Below are positions 42,868 to 51,277 of a DNA stretch of 64,000 nucleotides, in pieces (the first letter of the stretch is position 1; the number at the start of each line of letters is the position of its first letter). Under the pieces are notes generated by a model. It was not told where the DNA came from. It saw only the letters and a list, made by a program, of their open reading frames with translations, and ran no database searches. The translations under genes were made by a program, and so were the position numbers. Source of the stretch: Neobacillus nitrireducens (lineage in GTDB: Bacteria > Bacillota > Bacilli > Bacillales > Cytobacillaceae); NCBI RefSeq assembly GCF_030915405.1, contig NZ_CP133262.1:868001-932000 (forward strand), in the 5' to 3' direction.

Positions 42868-44117
42868 GGAGGAGTTTTTCCTTCATCATTCTTTTCTTCC
42901 TGATAAACAAAGTTTCGGAGTGTATGAACTTCAGAGGTGTAGTCATCCATCGTATTCATTTGCTGCTCTAGTTGACGTATTCTTGCCTGTGCTAGACAAA
43001 GTTCACTTGTTAATCCGTCGATTTCTCGCTGCTGTCTTTTAAAAGTAGCTTCCCATTCCCATCTCTTTCGTGATAACTTGGCTTCTTGTTCTTTTATTTG
43101 TGTTTCCTTCGATTTAACTTCAAAGTAAAAATCATATTTTGAATAGTCTAAATATAGATTTTTAGTATCGCGATAAAGGGATCCTAGACATTTAAGATAC
43201 AGACAGGTAATAAAGAATAAATCTTGTTCCTCTTTAGAAATGTAATTATATTTTTGGGCATATAGTATTTCCAAAAAAACCATATCTATATCCCTTTTCG
43301 TCAATGGTATTTGTTCAGCTGCATCTAACTCATGAATTTTTAGCGTTTTCAACCAGCCACCTAAAGCTCCGATATATTTTGCAGGAGAATCTTGAAATAC
43401 CCTTTGCTCTGCTTGTTCCGAAGGACAATTGGGATCATTTGTATAGATTCTTTTGAGGTTATCACTAATTAGATACTCTAGCAAAGTCCCTAACGAATTA
43501 AACCGCGGATTTTTTGGTATGTTGTATTTCTTATATAGTAAACTAATGGCTTCCTTGTGTTTTTCAATCATTTCCTTGGAAAAAATGACTTTTTGTAATT
43601 TAATCTCATTGATCGTTGTAGCTAATACATCTTGAAATGACTTCCAGGCAATATTACTCCTATTGAATGGTCTATCTTCACGAACACAAAGATACCACAA
43701 GACAACATTTTGATAAACCAGTTCGACCTCTTTTACCATTTCACTCTTTTTCCTTCTTGAAATAGTACGCATAAAATGTTCGAAATCTATATATGAATGT
43801 TGCTGTAGATATTGATAAACGAATTTATATCCCTTTTTGATGAGCTGTTCGACCTGGGCATAATCATTGTTTTGTTCGGACCAAGCTACAATCCCTGCCA
43901 CTTGCCTAATTCTTTCCTCACTTTGAGTGGAGTACAAAGAAAATAACTGATTCCCTATTAATCCACTTCTTTTGTAGGCCTCATAATATTTCCATTCATT
44001 TTTACGGTAAAAAGTTTCAATGAACGGATGTAAATAGGAATTTCCACCTAATGCAATAATTAAAAATTGGTTTAACATGATTGATTCTTGCGGAAGAATC
44101 TCAATTTGATACGCCAT
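42864..44117 (-). CDS. Large helical/coiled-coil protein coupled to DUF2325
   Basis: A 417-residue soluble protein with no recognised domain. The first 330 residues read as helical (for example HFMRTISRRKKSEMVKEVELVYQNVVLWYL). Residues about 335-400 form a coiled coil (KSKETQIKEQEAKLSRKRWEWEATFKRQQREIDGLTSELCLAQARIRQLEQQM). It is the first gene of a two-gene operon. A block of four 10-bp repeats lies about 115-155 bp upstream. It could supply the scaffold or sensor part to the DUF2325 subunit. Confidence 0.62.
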   Translation of the reverse strand: MAYQIEILPQESIMLNQFLIIALGGNSYLHPFIETFYRKNEWKYYEAYKRSGLIGNQLFSLYSTQSEERIRQVAGIVAWSEQNNDYAQVEQLIKKGYKFVYQYLQQHSYIDFEHFMRTISRRKKSEMVKEVELVYQNVVLWYLCVREDRPFNRSNIAWKSFQDVLATTINEIKLQKVIFSKEMIEKHKEAISLLYKKYNIPKNPRFNSLGTLLEYLISDNLKRIYTNDPNCPSEQAEQRVFQDSPAKYIGALGGWLKTLKIHELDAAEQIPLTKRDIDMVFLEILYAQKYNYISKEEQDLFFITCLYLKCLGSLYRDTKNLYLDYSKYDFYFEVKSKETQIKEQEAKLSRKRWEWEATFKRQQREIDGLTSELCLAQARIRQLEQQMNTMDDYTSEVHTLRNFVYQEEKNDEGKTPP

Positions 44118-44229
44118 TGTCGTTTTACCTCATTTACGGAAAATATCCTTTTTTTAAATATTAGTAGAGTGGTTAAACTAATTTCATCATGTAAACTGTG
44201 TTTAGTAAATAATACCACAATATTGTTCA

Positions 44230-44271
44230 CAAAAACTTAACAAAACTTAACAAAACTAAACAAAACTTAAC
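44230..44271. repeat. Tandem 10-bp repeat upstream of the DUF2325 operon
   Basis: Four units of (C)AAAACTTAA, the third slightly altered (CAAAACTAAA). The period equals one helical turn, so these may be phased protein sites or a curved A-tract element. Confidence 0.75.
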
Positions 44272-44423
44272 GACTTGTGATAAAACTTATTTATATTTGA
44301 GGAGGAAATCGTTACAAAAAAATATATTGTTGTTGATATACCATTTTCATTTTAGACAAAGATAAAAAGCATTCCTTATATAAAGAAATGCTCTAGTAAC
44401 TTAAAACTATAAAATCCGGTATA

Positions 44424-45017
44424 TTATCCTTTATAATATAGAATGGCTTTTTGGTAATCCTCCTGTGTATCAACATCCATTAAGATTCCCGGGTCATCTA
44501 CATTTATGTATTTTTTCTCGTAACCGCCCAGGACGATACGCAAATTACTTTCTGGGCTGGTTTCGAGAATCTTCTGTTTCACTTCGCTTGATAATTTGAT
44601 AGGGTGACCGCCATTATAGTTAAAGCTGGGAATTACCACGTTCCCTTTTTGCTTTGCAAGTAGATGAATCGTCTCTTTTTTTACAAGCGGACAATCTCCA
44701 GGTGTTATAAAGAAGGTTGGTTCAGTTACTTCGTTGCAGCCCCTTTGAATGGAACTAAACATTCCTAGGTTAAAGTCTTCATTTTGAACAAACTTGATCT
44801 CAAATGAATAAGCATTTTTACGGCTGAGTTTCGCCATTTCCGCTTGGATGATTTCCGCTTGAAACCCAGCCACGACGATGACTCTGCTGCATATTCCTTC
44901 AAATTTAGATACCGTATGCTCCAATATCGACAGTTGCCCTAGTGGCAACGTCATTTTATATGTATTCGCTCGGCTGGAATAGCCAGCAGCTAAGATAATT
45001 GCCTCCAATTTTATCAC
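44424..45017 (-). CDS. MocA/PucB-like molybdenum cofactor nucleotidyltransferase
   Basis: A 197-residue GT-A fold NTP-transferase: AIILAAGYSSRANTYKMTLPLG binds NTP, FFITPGDCPLV has the metal-binding Asp-x-x-(L) motif, and IPSFNYNGGHPIKL matches MocA. MocA-type enzymes convert molybdopterin to the cytosine dinucleotide form used by xanthine dehydrogenase, so it is the probable partner of the operon at 26.7-31.0 kb although 13 kb away. The ATG is preceded by an AGGTGG site. Confidence 0.78.
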   Translation of the reverse strand: MIKLEAIILAAGYSSRANTYKMTLPLGQLSILEHTVSKFEGICSRVIVVAGFQAEIIQAEMAKLSRKNAYSFEIKFVQNEDFNLGMFSSIQRGCNEVTEPTFFITPGDCPLVKKETIHLLAKQKGNVVIPSFNYNGGHPIKLSSEVKQKILETSPESNLRIVLGGYEKKYINVDDPGILMDVDTQEDYQKAILYYKG

Positions 45018-45024
45018 CTTCCAC

Positions 45025-45240
45025 CTATCTTTCTAGTAATATGGATACCGCACTGTAAAAAAGTAACAAAGCCATCACTAGATTAAACTTACTTCTATAT
45101 CTTGTTAAGAATATTTGAAACATGGAGCCAAACACGCTCCAACAAACAGTACCGGCAAAACCGACAAAAGCAAGAAATAGCGAATACATAATTAAACTAA
45201 AATTAGAATTGTAAAATGGTATGATAAAAGTTGATATATA
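45025..45240 (-). pseudogene. C-terminal remnant of a LysE/RhtB-family exporter
   Basis: The open frame STFIIPFYNSNFSLIMYSLFLAFVGFAGT...SVFGSMFQIFLTRYRSKFNLVMALLLFYSAVSILLER matches the last third of LysE exporters (GT-x-C/S-W-x-x-F-G and final membrane segment). A TAA at 45243-45241 precedes it, and the upstream two thirds are absent. Confidence 0.75.
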
Positions 45241-45277
45241 TTAGCTCGATTAAGTATGGTTATATACTATCCAAAAT

Positions 45278-45306
45278 AAAACCCCGCTTTATAAACGGGT
45301 TTTTCT
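45278..45306. terminator. Terminator-like hairpin
   Basis: AAACCC(C)G ... CGGGTTT with a T tract on the plus strand. Confidence 0.5.
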
Positions 45307-45336
45307 CTTTACATTCTTAATCTTGGAACAAAACGT

Positions 45337-45390
45337 TGTTTAACTAAACTGCTCCTGATTAAACTATTCATCTAATGCGTTTTTAAAAAA
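45337..45390 (+). repeat. Interspersed repeat, copy R11 (left part)
   Basis: TTGTTTAACTAAACTGCTCC...ATTAAAC. Confidence 0.5.
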
Positions 45391-45448
45391 TATCCTTTTT
45401 CCTGATAAAATATGTTAACTATATATGAAAAAGGGGTAAAGCTATCAA

Positions 45449-45775
45449 TCAATGTAAGTTATGCCATCCTTTTTGTGTGATTTCTATGACTCGAATTTTC
45501 CTCACAAAATGGTCATTTATAAAAATCTCTACAGTCTTGGAATATTTGTCATGAATCACTAAATTTATACTCCATATTCCCCCCAATCCCTGTGTGCAAT
45601 ACATATTTTCCAGTCCGGGTTTTCTACCTTCTCTAAGAAAAATTCGAGCAGAACCAATTCCGTCTGCCGGGTAATGTACAAGTTCTTCTACTTCATCGCA
45701 TGGTGTGGGCAATTGACCAATGAGTCTTACAGTTAATAAAGAGTCCACTCTAAATGCATCGGCTTCGGTAAGCAT
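45449..45775 (-). CDS. Hypothetical protein, 108 aa
   Basis: Not recognised. It is a soluble protein with the notable segments CDEVEELVHYPADGIGSARIFLREG and GLGGIWSINLVIHDKY. No membrane segment or signal is seen. It lies between repeat copies R11 and R12 in the second accessory zone. The ATG is the first in-frame start; a ribosome site is weak. Confidence 0.5.
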   Translation of the reverse strand: MLTEADAFRVDSLLTVRLIGQLPTPCDEVEELVHYPADGIGSARIFLREGRKPGLENMYCTQGLGGIWSINLVIHDKYSKTVEIFINDHFVRKIRVIEITQKGWHNLH

Positions 45776-45876
45776 AAAACTGACTCCTTGTATAAATTTA
45801 TTAGATTAACTGTAGTTATTATATGTATTATCCATGTCATGGTACCGAAGTTTAACCCGCCACAGCCACGCACCTA

Positions 45877-45960
45877 ATTTAACTAACCTGCCCTTTCGTT
45901 CTATAAAAAAAGCCACCTAGAATGGTAGTCCTGATCTTCAACTCTTGCACCCGTAAATGC
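45877..45960 (+). repeat. Interspersed three-hairpin repeat, copy R12
   Basis: AACTAACCTGCCCTTTCGTT, middle GCCACC...GGTAGTCC, and right arm ATCTTCAACTCTTGCACCCG. Confidence 0.75.
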
Positions 45961-45973
45961 AATAAACATTGTG

Positions 45974-46177
45974 TTAATTTTGAATCAATCCTTTGGACAT
46001 TTTTTCAAAGAGTTCCACTGGAATTGTAAATTTGGTTGTTTTTTCATTACGCACATATGTAACTATTTCTACCTGATTCCCTTTTCTTTCTACTTCTAAC
46101 AATGAATTCTCACCTTTATCCCTAATTGAAACATATCGACCATTTTTCTTTTCTTTCTCTTTATATTCATAATTCAT
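45974..46177 (-). CDS. Hypothetical protein, 67 aa
   Basis: A small, highly charged protein (MNYEYKEKEKKNGRYVSIRDKGENSLLEVERKG...) without membrane segments. The ATG at 46177 has a GGGAGTGG site and is preferred over the upstream reading from 46201. The beta-strand-like alternation suggests a small folded domain. The family is not recognised. It stands alone between repeat copies R12 and R13. Confidence 0.55.
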   Translation of the reverse strand: MNYEYKEKEKKNGRYVSIRDKGENSLLEVERKGNQVEIVTYVRNEKTTKFTIPVELFEKMSKGLIQN

Positions 46178-46225
46178 AAAACCACTCCCTGTTTTTATCA
46201 TTTCTATACAGTAATTAGAAAATCC

Positions 46226-46270
46226 TTCCTGAAGTATCCTGCCCCGTTAGAGGAACAAGAAACTGCTCAC
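46226..46270 (+). repeat. Interspersed repeat, copy R13 (left part)
   Basis: GAAGTATCCTGCCCCGTTAGAGGAAC; the middle and right parts are missing next to the broken GMC gene. Confidence 0.6.
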
Positions 46271-46299
46271 CGATTATTCATAAGATAAATAAATGAAAA

Positions 46300-47405
46300 A
46301 TGGATACAAACCAGTCAAAAATATTTTTTGATTATATTGTTGTAGGGACTGGACCTGCTGGTGCAGTTTTAGCTAAAACACTTACGGATGATAAAAAGAC
46401 TTCTGTTTTAGTATTAGAAGCAGGAGAAAATAATGATCGGGATAGGCCAATTAGAGATTCTAGTTTTGCTCCTGAACTAGAAGAGAAGTTTTTTCCACAG
46501 TATTTTTGGCAGGGTGAAGGCGTTGCGCAAGAAAAGCTGGATGATAGAACCTTTGAATGGACAACAGGTCGTCTTTCTGGTGGAGGATCTTCCATCAATG
46601 GGGAACAGTATGTCAGACCTACTCCTTCAGTTTTAAAAGAATGGGAAGGACTTTTAGGTCCATTATGGTCACCAGAACAAGCAATTCTAAACTTTAAACA
46701 GTTAGAAAATTATCATGGGAAAACGAACAATCCAGAAATTCATGGCTTTGATGGTCGTCTAAATATCAGACAAACCCCTACCAGTCCTCGAAGTGTCACG
46801 AAAAAATTGGTTTCAGCAATAGAAGATTCCACAGGCTTTAATAAAATCCTCGACTATAATGACCCCAGAACTCGACTTGGTCCTTTTAACCGCTGGCAAT
46901 TATATCAAAAAGGAATGGAGACCGTGAAAGTTCTTCAACAGCATTTTTATCTTCAGATATTATGACTCCTGAGGGGATTGGAGTATATGGACGAAAACTA
47001 AGGGTTTTTTATAAATCAACCGCTCTTCGCATTCTATTTGAGGGTAAAATGGCAATTGGAATTGAATTTCTCAAAGAAGGACAAAAAGTACAAGCATTTG
47101 CACGAAAAAAAGTTATTATTTCATATATTGCAGAAAAACTTTCAAAAATTGATCCAACCTACCAGCTGGTAAATCCAACACTTGAAACCATTAATGATGA
47201 TGAACTACTTGAAAACTACATTAAAGAAAACTTCGGTCATAATCACCATCAACAGAGTTCTCTACGTATGGCACCATTTAATATGGGTGGAGTCGTGGAT
47301 CGTTTTGGAAGAGTACATGGGGTCAATCACTTAATTCATTATCGTTTTCAAGAAACCCTTCATCAGCTAGGACGATTTTCAAAGGATCATTATTTAGAAT
47401 TTTAA
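46300..47405 (+). pseudogene. GMC oxidoreductase, frameshifted and with internal segment missing
   Basis: The first frame (46300-46965) has the FAD-binding N terminus DYIVVGTGPAGAVLAKTL and WTTGRLSGGGSSINGEQYVRPT. The second frame (from about 46930) continues with GIGVYGRKLRVFYKSTALRILFEG and the C-terminal HNHHQQSSLRMAPFNMGGVVDRFGRVHGV. About 100 central residues are missing between KKVIIS and YIAEKLSK, and the final VADDS...P part is gone. The missing centre is found inverted at 47323-47604. It is not functional. Confidence 0.85.
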
Positions 47406-47604
47406 TTGATCCTCGACTTTTTGGTTGTAAAAAAATAATCGCAATATTTAAATTTCCCTCTGCTACAATTCCAATGAGTTGTACAGCTCTGCGGCGATTG
47501 CCTTTTCCTGAAAGAGGGTGAGGCAAAAAGGCTCCACCTGTATAAAGGGAAAACGGGTCGTTTCGAAGCTCAGAAATATCCTTTTGATTCATCGTGAAGG
47601 TTGC
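47323..47604 (-). pseudogene. Inverted internal fragment of the same GMC oxidoreductase
   Basis: The minus-strand frame reads NDPFSLYTGGAFLPHPLSGKGNRRRAVQLIGIVAEGNLNIAIIFLQPKSRGSIKILNNDPLKIVLADEGFLEN in pieces that match the substrate-domain centre of GMC enzymes, the part absent from 46300-47405. One end meets the C-terminal fragment of the gene and the other meets the left end of IS21. Confidence 0.8.
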
Positions 47605-47727
47605 GTGTGACTGCTAGAATAAAATGAACAGTTTACGCCAAATAAATATGAACACTTATTTACTAAAATACCTATTGCCTTTATTATAGATTTTTAGCTT
47701 CTACATAAAGGCAGGAGGATTTGGAAG

Positions 47728-48944
47728 GTGGATAAGTTTGAAATGTACATACAGATTAGAGGGATGGTTAATCAGCGATACAGCGTTTCAGCTATCGCGA
47801 GAAAGTTAGAGCTTTCAAGAAATACAGCGTATAAGTACCTTAAGAAGTCACCAGATGAAATGGCAGAATGGACGGCATCAACTATGATCAGAACGAAGAA
47901 ATTAGATATACATAAAGAGTTAATCTTGAAATGGCTAAGGGAATACCCGGACATTTCCGCAGCACAGGTAAATGATTGGTTGAAAGAGAAATTCCCTACC
48001 TTCAAAGTTGGTGAAAGTACCGTACGGAATTATGTGAAGGAACTTCGAGAGGAGTTTTCTATCAGTTTAAGGTGGTTTTATGCCGGAAGGCAGATCCTGA
48101 AAGTAAAGGAAGGGTCGAAAATGCCGTGGGGTTCATCAAGAAAAACTTTGTAATACATAGAGTTTTTCACAATATTGATTCCTGGAATGAACAATGCCAG
48201 CACTGGCTGGGCAGAACTGGAAACGGTAAAATCCACCATGGAACAAAAAGAAGACCCGCGGATGTGTTTCTCCTGGAAAAGCAACACATGAGGCAGGTCA
48301 GCCTAGTAAATCATAATAGTAATAATAGTATAACAAGAAGTGTAAGGAAGGACAATACGGTATTTTTCCTATCAAACCGTTATACGGTGCCTCTCGGCTC
48401 CTATCAGAAACACCCCGAAGTTCATGTAATGAGCAATAAAGAAAATAAACTAATCATTTATGTCAAAGAGACAGGTGAAGTATTGGCAAGTCATACAATC
48501 AGTCCCGATAAAGGTCAATTGGTTCGTAATACATCCCATCAGCGTGACCGCTCTAAAGGACTTAAGGAATTAATGGAGGCTGTGGGGAGCCACTTTACAA
48601 ACAGTGAGATGGCCCAGATGTATTTTCAAAAACTACGAAACAGATATCCAAGATATCTTCGTGACCAGTTGAGTATCATAAAAAAGTGTATTGATGTAAG
48701 TTCTGTCGAAGTACTTGATGATTCGCTTGCGTTATGTATGGAAAGACAACTTTTTAGCGCTAACGATTTTCAGGATGTGGTCCATCTATTGAAACGCCAG
48801 CGCCAAGTTAATATGAACATTCCAAACGCTATCGCTGAAACTAAACCAACATCTGCCGATGTAGAGGACTTGCCGTTACTTCACGCAGAAGCTAAGCAGC
48901 GTCCATTTGATCAATATGTCGCAATTATGGAGGGAGTCAAATGA
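47728..48944 (+). pseudogene. istA: IS21 transposase IstA, frameshifted and internally deleted
   Basis: The first part (47728-48060) has an HTH (QRYSVSAIARKLELSRNTAYKYLKK). The second, in another frame from about 48072, starts at CRKADPESKGRVENAVGFIKKNF and has the IstA C terminus. Comparing with a normal IstA of about 500 residues, roughly 110 residues of the DDE domain (both catalytic Asp) are missing at the junction after REEFSI. It starts at a GTG after GGAGG. Confidence 0.85.
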
Positions 48945-49672
48945 GACAGATCCAGCAACTTCAGGATGCCCTTGTTTCTCTCCGTCTCTCGGAAGCTTCA
49001 AAAGAACTTCCCGCTATTCTGGCCAAAGCAGAAAAGGATCAAGTTAGCTACCTTTCTTTCTTAAATACTCTGGTAAAGTATGAACGAAACAAAAGAGATG
49101 AAAAGAACATGGAAAAAAGGCTTAAACTTGCCTCTTTTCCATGTATAACATCTTTGGATGATTTTAAATTAGAGGAACAGGAATCGTTGAGCCAAAAGGA
49201 ATTTAATCAATTAAAGGAATTGGCCTGGGTGGAGCAGCTCTTTAATCTAATCCTATTGGGACCTCCAGGAGTTGGTAAAACCCACTTGGCAGTTGGACTA
49301 GGTCTTGAAGCTATCCAAAAAGGTTATAAGGTTTCATTTATATCAATGGGAGAATTGGTCCATACGTTAAAAACTCTGGACATCACGAGGAAATCACAAA
49401 CAAGAATAAAAAGAATTAAGGACTCTCATCTAGTCATCATTGACGACTTAATGTATGCAGCTATGGACCCGAGAGAAGCCAACCTTTTCTTTCAGCTAGT
49501 CAATGATTTATATAACCATTCATCAATCATCCTTACGTCCAACCGATCTCCGAAGGAGTGGACAGAATTACTTGGGGATATAGGTGTTGCAACAGCCATA
49601 TTGGACCGTCTGATTCATCGTGCAGAGATTGTAAGCTTTAATGAAGATAGCCACAGAATGAGAAACAGATAA
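48941..49672 (+). CDS. istB: IS21 helper ATPase IstB
   Basis: A 243-residue AAA+ ATPase that helps IstA choose targets. Walker A is LLGPPGVGKTHLAVGLG, Walker B LVIIDDLMYA, sensor 1 SSIILTSNRSPKEW. It overlaps istA by 4 bp and appears intact. With IstA destroyed it has no working partner in this element. Confidence 0.92.
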   Translation: MRQIQQLQDALVSLRLSEASKELPAILAKAEKDQVSYLSFLNTLVKYERNKRDEKNMEKRLKLASFPCITSLDDFKLEEQESLSQKEFNQLKELAWVEQLFNLILLGPPGVGKTHLAVGLGLEAIQKGYKVSFISMGELVHTLKTLDITRKSQTRIKRIKDSHLVIIDDLMYAAMDPREANLFFQLVNDLYNHSSIILTSNRSPKEWTELLGDIGVATAILDRLIHRAEIVSFNEDSHRMRNR

Positions 49673-49741
49673 AGAATTTTTAATGAAGAAAGTGTTCAAA
49701 AATAATCAGCAAAATTGTTCATTTCTACTTGACGCTCACAA

Positions 49742-49826
49742 CAAACCTGCTTCATTAGTGTAATAACAAAAAAGCCACCAAATCGGCAGCCGGATTTTCA
49801 TCTCTTGCACCCGTTAGCTGAAGAAC
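49742..49826 (+). repeat. Interspersed three-hairpin repeat, copy R14
   Basis: AAACCTGCTTCATTAGTG, then GCCACC...GGCAGCCGGA and TCTCTTGCACCCGTTAGCTGAAG. It starts right at the IS21 right end. Confidence 0.75.
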
Positions 49827-49833
49827 CCTTTCT

Positions 49834-50321
49834 CTAATTTATCCCAACTATAATTTTTCTGCTAAATGGAATATCGATTACGAATCCTTTTGAGGGACAA
49901 AAAATATATTGTTCTTCGTCTAATAAATTTTCTAAGCTGGCTATAACATTTTCAATAAATGTCTCAATGACAGGGGGGTTGTTTTAGTAATTGAAAACTT
50001 CCTTAAAAGATAAACCTGGCTACCTCCATATTTATAATGTTTAATCAATATCGATAGTTCATCAGCATTTTTTACATAATGGGTTTCTTTCATTTGACTC
50101 CAAATAATACGGCCAGAACCTGAAAAATCAAACGGAATAAAATTTGAAAGCTTAGTATATACTTCTTCGCTTTCCCCCTGTTTTAAAACCCAGATGGACT
50201 CTTTATCAATTAATTCCTCGGAATATTCGTTTGCAAGTTCACGGTAAAGTTCCTTTTCTTGATTTATTTTTAAATCGGCTAACTTTTTTGTTAATTTACT
50301 TTGACTTTCCTTTTTATCCAT
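49834..50321 (-). pseudogene. Hypothetical protein gene with a frameshift at a G6 run
   Basis: The frame from 50321 gives 126 residues ending in an unnatural tail. Shifting frame at the homopolymer (six G, 49973-49978 on the plus strand) restores a sensible continuation NPPVIETFIENVIASLENLLDEEQYIFC..., ending SRKIIVGIN at 49834, for a total near 160 residues. The family is not recognised; the protein is soluble and charged with IIWSQMKETHYVKNADELSILIKHY. GAGGGG precedes the ATG. The shift could be a mutation, a sequencing error or phase variation. Confidence 0.6.
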
Positions 50322-50402
50322 ATAATAACCCCTCTGTAACCATTTCGTATATTTTACCTCAAGTTGCTAAAAATGGTCATTCAGAAAAGGAAAACACTGT
50401 GA

Positions 50403-50500
50403 ACCTTATTAAACCTGCTCAGTTACTTGAAGTAGGATAAAGCCTTGCTCCTTTATCGAAGCAAAGCAGCCTTTTTAGGCTAACGGGTTCCGTTATGAGG
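50403..50500 (+). repeat. Interspersed repeat, copy R15 (degenerate)
   Basis: TTAAACCTGCTCAGTTACTTGAAG, then a GCAGCCTTTTTAGGCT region and AACGGGTTCCGTTA. Confidence 0.45.
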
Positions 50501-50737
50501 GGAAAAAACATTTTAGCAAAGTAAAAAATCGTTAATAAAAATACAATTTAGGGAATAAAACGATAGAATTATTAAAGGCGAATCCCTTTTCTCAGTTAAT
50601 TGAAAAAATGGGATTTTTGAATTTTTGTCGGAATTTTAAAATATGCAAAATTTGGTATTTTTTTATTGTAAATGTTAGCTTTTAGTGTAAAATTACACTA
50701 AAAGCTAGTTATATCCAATTTAAGAGGAGGGTAAATT
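50501..50737. other. Promoter-proximal non-coding stretch
   Basis: AT-rich. An inverted repeat TTAGCTTTTAGTGTAA / TTACACTAAAAGCTA (about 50675-50706) forms a large palindrome just upstream of the next gene and may be a regulatory site. Confidence 0.45.
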
Positions 50738-51022
50738 GTGAAGAAATGGTTGGGGTTATGGATTTTTTGTATTCCTATTTTTATTATTTCATTTATTTAT
50801 TCATTTTTTATCACAAGTAAAGTTGCCTATTTACCACAATCAGAATGTAAGCCGATGTTCATTTTCACACCACAAGATGTACAATATTGTAGCGAAATTT
50901 ATCCGATAGATATTTTTCTGATTACACTTAAAACAGAGCCGCTTTCATATATTTGTTTAATATCGGGGCTTTACTTAATTGGATTTATCATTTATTTGCT
51001 TAAAAAGATATTAAAACCTTAA
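50738..51022 (+). CDS. Small integral membrane protein, 94 aa
   Basis: Two membrane segments (about residues 4-24 and 70-90) flank an extracytoplasmic loop with two cysteines (QSECKPMF and DVQYCSE), which could form a disulfide. The C terminus is lysine-rich (LLKKILKP). AGGAGGG lies before the GTG start. It is one of the few plus-strand genes in this zone and has its own terminator. The family is not recognised. Confidence 0.6.
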   Translation: MKKWLGLWIFCIPIFIISFIYSFFITSKVAYLPQSECKPMFIFTPQDVQYCSEIYPIDIFLITLKTEPLSYICLISGLYLIGFIIYLLKKILKP

Positions 51023-51024
51023 CA

Positions 51025-51060
51025 CAAAAAAGCTCGGCAAAAGTTTCCGAGCTTTTTTAT
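51025..51060 (+). terminator. Terminator of the small membrane protein gene
   Basis: AAAAAAGCTCGG pairs with CCGAGCTTTTTT. Confidence 0.8.
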
Positions 51061-51096
51061 TGCAAACAAAGAATATCTTTAATATCGAACATTTTT

Positions 51097-51187
51097 TGTT
51101 CAACTAACCTGCCCCGTTAGTCGAATAAGCAAAGGGATCTCCGTAGCAATCCCATCTTCCGCTCTTGCACCCGTTACTTTAAGTACA
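51097..51187 (+). repeat. Interspersed three-hairpin repeat, copy R16 (most complete)
   Basis: TTGTTCAACTAAC-CTGCCCC-GTTAGTCGAATAAG, middle AAGGGAT...AATCCC, right CGCTCTTGCACCCGTTACTTTAAGTAC. Confidence 0.8.
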
Positions 51188-51277
51188 ATTATTCACAATC
51201 TTGCTATGAAATATCAAATAAGTTGCCACTACAACTTAATGGATTATCTTATGGAAGAGAAGAAAAACATAAAAAAC

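Larger units (their letters stand above)
47606..49740 (+). mobile_element. IS21-family insertion sequence, defective
   Basis: It contains istA (broken) and istB. The ends carry related inverted sequences: left TGTGACTG...ATGAACA...GAACACTT and right AAGTGTTC...TGTTCAT...GCTCACA, with TG/CA tips. No clear target duplication was found, in keeping with rearrangement of the left flank. Confidence 0.8.
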
